A DNA stretch of 38,904 nt from Lysobacterales bacterium (GTDB taxonomy: Bacteria; Pseudomonadota; Gammaproteobacteria; Xanthomonadales; Wenzhouxiangellaceae). The stretch is from contig PBLG01000031.1 in NCBI GenBank assembly GCA_002722315.1, forward strand, positions 1 to 38,904, in the 5' to 3' direction. This document shows positions 34,523 through 38,904 of the stretch, one piece after another. The first letter of the stretch is position 1. Every line of letters begins with the position of its first letter. Under the pieces are notes generated by a model. It was given only the letters and a program-made list of their open reading frames with translations, had not been told where the DNA came from and did no database searches. A program made the translations under genes and the position numbers.

Positions 34523-35632
34523 ATGTCGAGCAATGACAACTACATCATGTACGGGGCGGAATTTTCGCTCTACTCGGGCAAGCTCCGAAGCTACCTGCGC
34601 AAGAAGGGCATCCCGTTCACCGAAAAGTCGCCGTCTGTGCTCACCTACAGGCGATTTATCGAGCCGCGGACCGGCGTGCGATTCATTCCGGTGCTGCACA
34701 CGCCGGAAGACGAGGTCCTGCAGGACACCACCGCCATCATCGATGCGCTGGAGCCGCGCTTTCCCGAGCGCGGGGTGTATCCGACCGGTCCGGCCCAGCG
34801 ACTGGCCGCGCTGCTGCTGGAACTCTACGGCGACGAATGGCTGCTGATCCCGGCCATGCACTATCGCTGGAATTTCCCGGCCGACAACCAGCCGTTCATT
34901 TACGAAGAGTTCGGGTCGATGGCATTTCCCTGGTTCCCGAAATTCGTCCGGCGCGCGCTGGGACGAAAGATCGGGGCGCGATTCCAGGGCTTCGTGCCGC
35001 GCCTGGGCATCACCGAGACGACGATTCCGGCAATCGAAAAATCATTTCGGAATCTCCTGGCCGAACTCGAGGCGCATTTCCAGCGCCATGATTTCCTGTT
35101 CGGGGGCCGCCCCTCGATCGGCGATTTCGGCCTGATTGGCCCGATGTACGCCCACCTTTACCGCGACCCGCATCCCGGCAGGATGATGCGCGAAGACGCC
35201 CCCAACGTGGCGGCCTGGGTCGAACGCATGCAGGCGCCGGCGCCCGCCGACGGCGAATTCCTGGCCGGCGACAAGATTCCCGCCACGCTGTGGCCGGTGC
35301 TGGAACGGATGGCGCGCGAACAGGTGCCCGTTCTGGTCGATACCGAGTGGAAACTCGGCGAATGGCGCCGCGAACACCCCGACGAGGCCGGGGTGCCGCG
35401 AGTGCTGGGCGAACACCGGTTCGAGATCGAAGGCACGGTGGGCAAACGCTCGGTGCTGCCGCACGCGCTGTGGCGCTGGCAGCGTCCGCGCGACTACTAC
35501 CATGCCCTGGCTACCCGGTCGCGTGGGCCGGCCAGCGAGCTCGCCCAGCGGCTGGGGCTTCGGGTAGCGCTGAGCGCCCGGCCCAAGGTGCGGCTGGCGC
35601 GCCGCGACAACCGTTTCATCATCGAAACTTGA
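34523..35632 (+). CDS. Glutathione S-transferase family protein, large form
   Basis: This 369-residue protein has an N-terminal thioredoxin-like GST domain (MYGAEFSLYSGKLRSYLRKKG, FIPVLHTPEDEVLQDTTAI) and a C-terminal helical domain (LAELEAHFQRHDFLFGGRPSIGDFGLIGPMY). It then carries about 130 extra residues with a basic end (LSARPKVRLARRDNRFIIET). Ordinary GSTs are 200-240 residues, so this is a longer subtype. The glutathione substrate is unknown. It follows korB on the same strand and may belong to that operon. Confidence 0.85.
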   Translation: MSSNDNYIMYGAEFSLYSGKLRSYLRKKGIPFTEKSPSVLTYRRFIEPRTGVRFIPVLHTPEDEVLQDTTAIIDALEPRFPERGVYPTGPAQRLAALLLELYGDEWLLIPAMHYRWNFPADNQPFIYEEFGSMAFPWFPKFVRRALGRKIGARFQGFVPRLGITETTIPAIEKSFRNLLAELEAHFQRHDFLFGGRPSIGDFGLIGPMYAHLYRDPHPGRMMREDAPNVAAWVERMQAPAPADGEFLAGDKIPATLWPVLERMAREQVPVLVDTEWKLGEWRREHPDEAGVPRVLGEHRFEIEGTVGKRSVLPHALWRWQRPRDYYHALATRSRGPASELAQRLGLRVALSARPKVRLARRDNRFIIET

Positions 35633-35719
35633 TAAGCTCTCCCGTGGTCTACATATCTGCGTAACGAGAATCGTTTCGTCAGCTTTTGTTGCCGTCCATC
35701 TCCACTTTGAGGTAATTGC

Positions 35720-36418
35720 ATGAACGACAGACTCAGATCCGCCAGTATTGCCAGCACGACGCGCACCGGCACCGGCTCGCGCGAGATCGACGACGACGCT
35801 CGCCGAGTCCTGCGCAACACCTGGAACCTGCTGGCGCTGACACTGCTGTTTTCCGCCGGCACGGCACTGATGTCCATGGCCAACAACTGGCCGCATCCGG
35901 GCCTGGCCATCACGCTGATCGGCTATTTCGGCCTGCTTTTCCTGACCATGTACCTTCGCAATTCGGCCTGGGGCCTGCTCAGCGTGTTCGCGCTGACCGG
36001 CTTCATGGGCCTGACCATAGGGCCCATCATCAGCATGTACCTGGCCGCCTTCAGCAACGGCCATGAACTGGTGATTTCGGCGCTCGGGGCGACCGGCGTG
36101 ACCTTCTTCGCGCTGTCGGCGTTTGCGGTCACGACCAAGAAGGACTTCAGCTTCATGGGCTCGTTCCTGTTCGCCGGCATCCTGGTCGCCTTCCTGGCCG
36201 GCCTGGCCGCTGCAATTTTCAACCTCAGCGCGCTCGGCCTGGTGGTTTCAGCCATGTTCTCGATCCTGATGTGCGGGCTGATCGTCTACCAGACCCAGCA
36301 GATCGTCCAGGGCGGCGAACGCAACTACATCATGGCCACGGTGACGCTGTTCGTGTCGATCTACAACCTGTTCATGAGTCTGCTGCACCTGATGGGCTTC
36401 TTCTTCGGCGAAGAATAA
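35720..36418 (+). CDS. Bax inhibitor-1 family membrane protein (YccA/YbhL-like)
   Basis: This 232-residue protein with seven hydrophobic helices has a polar N-terminus (about 30 residues), then VLRNTWNLLALTLLFSAGTA, MYLRNSAWGLLSVFALTGFMGLTIGP, TGVTFFALSAFAVTTKKDFSFMG and the C-terminal LFVSIYNLFMSLLHLMGFFFGEE. These are standard for BI-1/YccA proteins, of which YccA modulates FtsH. A ribosome site (gaggtaattgcATG) precedes it. Confidence 0.93.
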   Translation: MNDRLRSASIASTTRTGTGSREIDDDARRVLRNTWNLLALTLLFSAGTALMSMANNWPHPGLAITLIGYFGLLFLTMYLRNSAWGLLSVFALTGFMGLTIGPIISMYLAAFSNGHELVISALGATGVTFFALSAFAVTTKKDFSFMGSFLFAGILVAFLAGLAAAIFNLSALGLVVSAMFSILMCGLIVYQTQQIVQGGERNYIMATVTLFVSIYNLFMSLLHLMGFFFGEE

Positions 36419-36432
36419 AAACCTGCGCAAAA

Positions 36433-36545
36433 CTACTGCGCGAACGGCTGACGGCGCTCGGCGGTGCTCGGAATCCTCATGTACACAGTTCGTACACTGC
36501 GGTTCCTGCGCGCCGGCGATCACCGTCAGCCGTCCGCTCGCTACG
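36433..36545 (-). repeat. Dispersed structured repeat, copy D
   Basis: The copy is read on the minus strand and begins cgtagcgagcgg at 36545. The outer arms acggctgacgg (36444-36454) and ccgtcagccgt (36523-36533) are perfect 11-bp complements. The core ggtgctcggaatcctcatgtac / cgtacactgcggttcc is kept. It starts 15 bases after the BI-1 stop. Confidence 0.88.
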
Positions 36546-36576
36546 TTTTGAGCAGGTTTTTTTGAAGATAAATGGT

Positions 36577-36633
36577 TGCGGACGCCTCCGGCGGTGCGCT
36601 CCGGCGGCCACTGCCAGGCACCCGCTCGCCACG
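36577..36633 (-). repeat. Dispersed structured repeat, core-less copy E
   Basis: On the minus strand it begins cgtggcgagcgggtgcctgg, then cagtggccgccggagcgca, as in copy B. It then jumps directly to ccgccggaggcgtccgca, skipping the ggaaccgcagtgtac...gtacatgaggattccgag core. It sits 31 bases from copy D in the same orientation. Confidence 0.6.
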
Positions 36634-36694
36634 TTCTTCAACGATTTCTCGCGTTTTATTGAAGCTGGGCAGCGAACCTGGCTGGACTCCACAT

Positions 36695-36767
36695 TGTAGG
36701 AGCCTGCTCGCAGGCGAACACCAGGGGACTCTACGCAACTCCATTCGCCTGCAAGCAGGCTCCTACA
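36695..36767. repeat. REP-type inverted repeat pair
   Basis: The arms tgtaggagcctgctcgcagg-cga (36695-36717) and its complement tcgcctgcaagcaggctcc-taca (36745-36767) match at 22 of 23 positions around a 27-base spacer. The TGTAGGAGC...GCAGGCGA wording is that of REP elements common in pseudomonads and relatives. No RAYT transposase gene is in the window. Confidence 0.82.
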
Positions 36768-36795
36768 TAAGCATCCCCGCCGGCCGATTACTGGG

Positions 36796-36825
36796 TTGGC
36801 CGAGTGCCGCGGGCCCTGATAGAAT
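36796..36825 (+). promoter_or_regulatory. Candidate sigma70 promoter of the aminotransferase gene
   Basis: TTGGCC (36796-36801) and TAGAAT (36820-36825) are separated by 18 bases. This is the best promoter candidate in the 463-bp gap, downstream of the repeats. Confidence 0.45.
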
Positions 36826-36842
36826 CCCGTTTTGAACGTTTT

Positions 36843-36863
36843 CCGCCGGCCTCGCGCCGGCGG
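36843..36863 (+). terminator. Leader hairpin with short T-run before the aminotransferase
   Basis: The arms ccgccggc (36843-36850) and gccggcgg (36856-36863) close a 5-base loop and are followed by cgctttt and then the ribosome site gagg. It has the form of a weak intrinsic terminator or attenuator just before the start codon at 36882. Confidence 0.45.
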
Positions 36864-36881
36864 CGCTTTTGAGGTAATGCC

Positions 36882-38396
36882 ATGACAAATGCCATGACGA
36901 TCGTCCAGAAACTCGAACAGCTGCGCGATTCCGGCGGCGAAATCCGCACCCACGGCCTGCCGAACGAGGTGGTCGAGCGCTTTGCCGCGCTCGACGAGCG
37001 CCTCGGGCAAGCCGCCGATCAGGCGCTGGGCGTCGCCGAATGCTGGAAAGCGGCCTACCCCGAGTTGTGGAAGGCCGATGACGTAGCGCAACAGGCCGAG
37101 CTTCAGTCGGGTTACGTGAATTTCTACGCCGACGACGCGGTCAATCCGTACGTCGCGCTGGCCGCGAAAGGACCCTGGGTCATCACCAGCAAGGGCGCGG
37201 TGCTTCACGACTCGGGCGGCTACGGCATGCTGGGCTTCGGACACGCCCCCGACGCGGTACTCCAGGCGATGAACCAGCCGCATGTCATGGCCAACGTGAT
37301 GACGCCCAGTTTCAGCCACCTGCGCTTTGTCGAGGCGCTGCGCGCAGAACTGGGCCACACGCGTTCGGACGGCTGCCCGTTCGAGCGTTTCCTGTGCATG
37401 AATTCCGGCTCGGAGTCGGTCACCGTGGCCGGCCGCATTGCCGACATCAATGCAAAGCGCATGACCGATCCCGGCGCTCCGCGGGCGGGCGCCACGATCA
37501 AGTGCCTGTCGCTGACCGGTGGCTTCCACGGTCGAACCGATCGCCCGGCGCGCTACTCGCATTCGAGCCGCAGCGCCTACGTCAAGCACCTGGCATCCTT
37601 CCGCGACGACGACAGCCTGGTCACGGTCAAGCCCAATGACATAGAAGACCTGGTGCGCATCTTCGAATGGGCCGACGCCAATAACGTCTTCTTCGAGGCC
37701 GTTTTCATGGAACCGGTCATGGGCGAAGGCAACCCGGGCGCCGCACTGGACCCCGAGTTCTACCGCAAGGCCCGCGCGCTGGCGACAGAACACGGCACGC
37801 TTCTGCTGGTCGACTCGATCCAGGCCGGGCTCAGGTCACAGGGCGTGCTGTCCATCGTCGACTATCCCGGCTTCCAGGAGCTGGAAGCACCCGACCTGGA
37901 AACCTGGTCCAAGGCACTCAACGCCGGACAGTACCCGCTGTCCGTCCTGGGCATGAACAAGCGCGCCGCCGATATCTACCGCAAGGGCGTGTACGGCAAC
38001 ACCATGACGACCAACCCGCGCGCACTGGACGTCGCCACCACCGTTCTGGGTCTCATCACCCCGGAAATCCGGGCGAACATCGTCGAGCGGGGTCGCGAAT
38101 TCGTCGACAAGTTCGAGCGCCTGGCCGATGAACTCGACGGCCGAATCACGCGCGTCCAGGGCACCGGTCTGCTGTTCTCGGTCGAACTCGACGGCACCCG
38201 CTACAAGGCCTATGGCGCCGGTTCCACCGAGGAATACCTGCGCATCCACGGCATCAACGTCATCCACGGCGGTGAAAACTCGCTGCGGTATACGCCGTCG
38301 TTCACGATCACTTCCGAGGAAGTCGACATGATCGTCGAGGCCACCCGGGAGGCGTTGCTGAACGGGCCGGTCAAGCGGGTGGAAGAGGCGGCCTGA
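36882..38396 (+). CDS. Class III PLP-dependent aminotransferase, substrate unknown
   Basis: This 504-residue protein has the class III fold: HDSGGYGMLGFGHAPDAVL, the phosphate-binding MNSGSESVTVAGRIAD, GGFHGRTDRPARYS, then LLLVDSIQAGLRSQG. D311 is the pyridine-nitrogen aspartate, and K344 in WSKALNAGQYP should form the Schiff base. Typical members read DEVQTGFGR and keep KGLGGG; here the Glu after the Asp is Ser and the Lys loop is SKALNAG, so it is a divergent branch. The N-terminal 95 residues are longer than usual. GAGG is seven bases before ATG 36882; a second ATG lies at 36894. The amino donor and acceptor cannot be named. Confidence 0.88.
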   Translation: MTNAMTIVQKLEQLRDSGGEIRTHGLPNEVVERFAALDERLGQAADQALGVAECWKAAYPELWKADDVAQQAELQSGYVNFYADDAVNPYVALAAKGPWVITSKGAVLHDSGGYGMLGFGHAPDAVLQAMNQPHVMANVMTPSFSHLRFVEALRAELGHTRSDGCPFERFLCMNSGSESVTVAGRIADINAKRMTDPGAPRAGATIKCLSLTGGFHGRTDRPARYSHSSRSAYVKHLASFRDDDSLVTVKPNDIEDLVRIFEWADANNVFFEAVFMEPVMGEGNPGAALDPEFYRKARALATEHGTLLLVDSIQAGLRSQGVLSIVDYPGFQELEAPDLETWSKALNAGQYPLSVLGMNKRAADIYRKGVYGNTMTTNPRALDVATTVLGLITPEIRANIVERGREFVDKFERLADELDGRITRVQGTGLLFSVELDGTRYKAYGAGSTEEYLRIHGINVIHGGENSLRYTPSFTITSEEVDMIVEATREALLNGPVKRVEEAA

Positions 38397-38529
38397 AGGC
38401 CCACCTCTTCGGGGCGGGATGCGTACCCGGCTCTGGCAGCGCGCTGGCCAAGTGGCGGTGGCTTTGTTGGGTAAGTTCAACTTCAAATTCAAAGGCGGTT
38501 TCGCCGCCGGCTTCGCTGGCTGATGCGAC

Positions 38530-38904
38530 CTACTTTTGTGGCGACAAAAGTAGGCAAAATCGCTCATGCCGCGAAGGCGCCCGGCAAACTGCGCCGGGTC
38601 CCCTGCGTTTCTCGCAGCGAACGGCCGGTTCCGAACTCGCTCCCTTCGGTCGCTCAGACATGCGGAACCGGAAAACCCCGTTCGCTGCTGCGATACTCGG
38701 CGCCATCGAGGCAGATGGGGTGGCCGCCGAAAGTTGGGCGGATGTCGGAGCGTATCCTCCGCACGTAATGAGCCCGCCCCCACCGTCGCCGCCGCCGAGC
38801 ATTGCAGGGCGGGCCGGAAAAAGGGCCGCCGCATGTCTGAGCGGCGGGAGCGAAGCGACCATAGCGAGTTCGGCGGACCCCGGCCCGACCGAAACGCGCA
38901 GGGC
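38530..38904. repeat. Intergenic inverted-repeat element running off the right edge
   Basis: The 508 bases after the aminotransferase hold no convincing gene. At 38530-38553 there is a perfect 10-bp hairpin (ctacttttgt / acaaaagtag around ggcg). The segment 38595-38665, reading ctgcgtttctcg...ttccgaactcgctcc...cagacatgcgg, recurs in inverted form at 38829-38903 as ccgcatgtctgagcg...gcgagttcgg...gaaacgcgcaggg, with diverged and inserted bases. About 160 bases separate the arms. This looks like a dispersed element or a remnant of one; no transposase is visible. Confidence 0.6.

Noticed and set aside
38530..38862. Minus-strand 110-codon frame at the right edge
   Set aside because: Composition and overlap with the inverted-repeat element suggest repeat DNA; no ribosome site or domain seen.

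Overview
The window reads as a chromosomal segment of a GC-rich gammaproteobacterium. The MutL, ubiquinone Coq7, gamma-type SpeD, Vfr/Clp-type CRP, HslR and EfpL/YeiP proteins all fit that class. The Clp-like regulator, the ECF sigma/TPR-kinase pair and the ergothioneine genes point towards the Xanthomonadales/Chromatiales border (for example a Wenzhouxiangella-like organism). That placement is inference and has low to moderate confidence. No tRNA, rRNA, IS element or CRISPR array was seen.

Region 1 (1-2640): the platform end of a chromosomal integron. An intI integrase (1467-2429, +) is followed leftwards, on the opposite strand, by an attI-type junction and three gene cassettes read on the minus strand. 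The cassettes are separated by two nearly identical attC sites (111-197 and 751-835). They encode a small membrane protein, a HEPN/AbiU2-like candidate RNase and the N-terminus of another membrane protein. All three start at GTG within about a dozen bases of the recombination core. The cassette DNA is visibly AT-richer than the rest. The array continues off the left edge.

Region 2 (2640-26100): mostly ordinary housekeeping and metabolism. It holds a DUF481 - [2Fe-2S] ferredoxin - mutL run; an overlapping egtB-egtD-coq7 operon (ergothioneine plus ubiquinone hydroxylase); speD; a CRP/Vfr/Clp-family regulator whose cAMP pocket residues are altered; ppc; a thrE-type exporter; a PHA-system protein; hslR; a NaChBac-like sodium channel; bifunctional tyrA; efpL; a penicillin-acylase-family Ntn hydrolase; a secreted patatin; a YbdG-type mechanosensitive channel overlapping an SDR gene; and an alanine/glycine:Na+ symporter.

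Region 3 (26100-38904): an ECF sigma factor with a membrane Ser/Thr kinase carrying a long TPR-like tail; a three-gene 2-oxoacid:ferredoxin oxidoreductase module (GltD-like flavoprotein with ferredoxin domain, KorA gamma-alpha fusion, KorB) followed by a GST-like gene; a Bax-inhibitor-1 homologue; and an unusual class III aminotransferase.

The most unusual non-coding feature is a dispersed structured repeat. There are four full copies (10544, 10666, 18086, 36433) and one copy lacking the core (36577). The inner core is conserved, while the outer stem differs in sequence between copies and in three of them stays paired. Intergenic spaces also hold many short tandem repeats (7, 8 and 10 bp units), REP-like hairpins and, at the right edge, a large inverted-repeat element that runs off the window.
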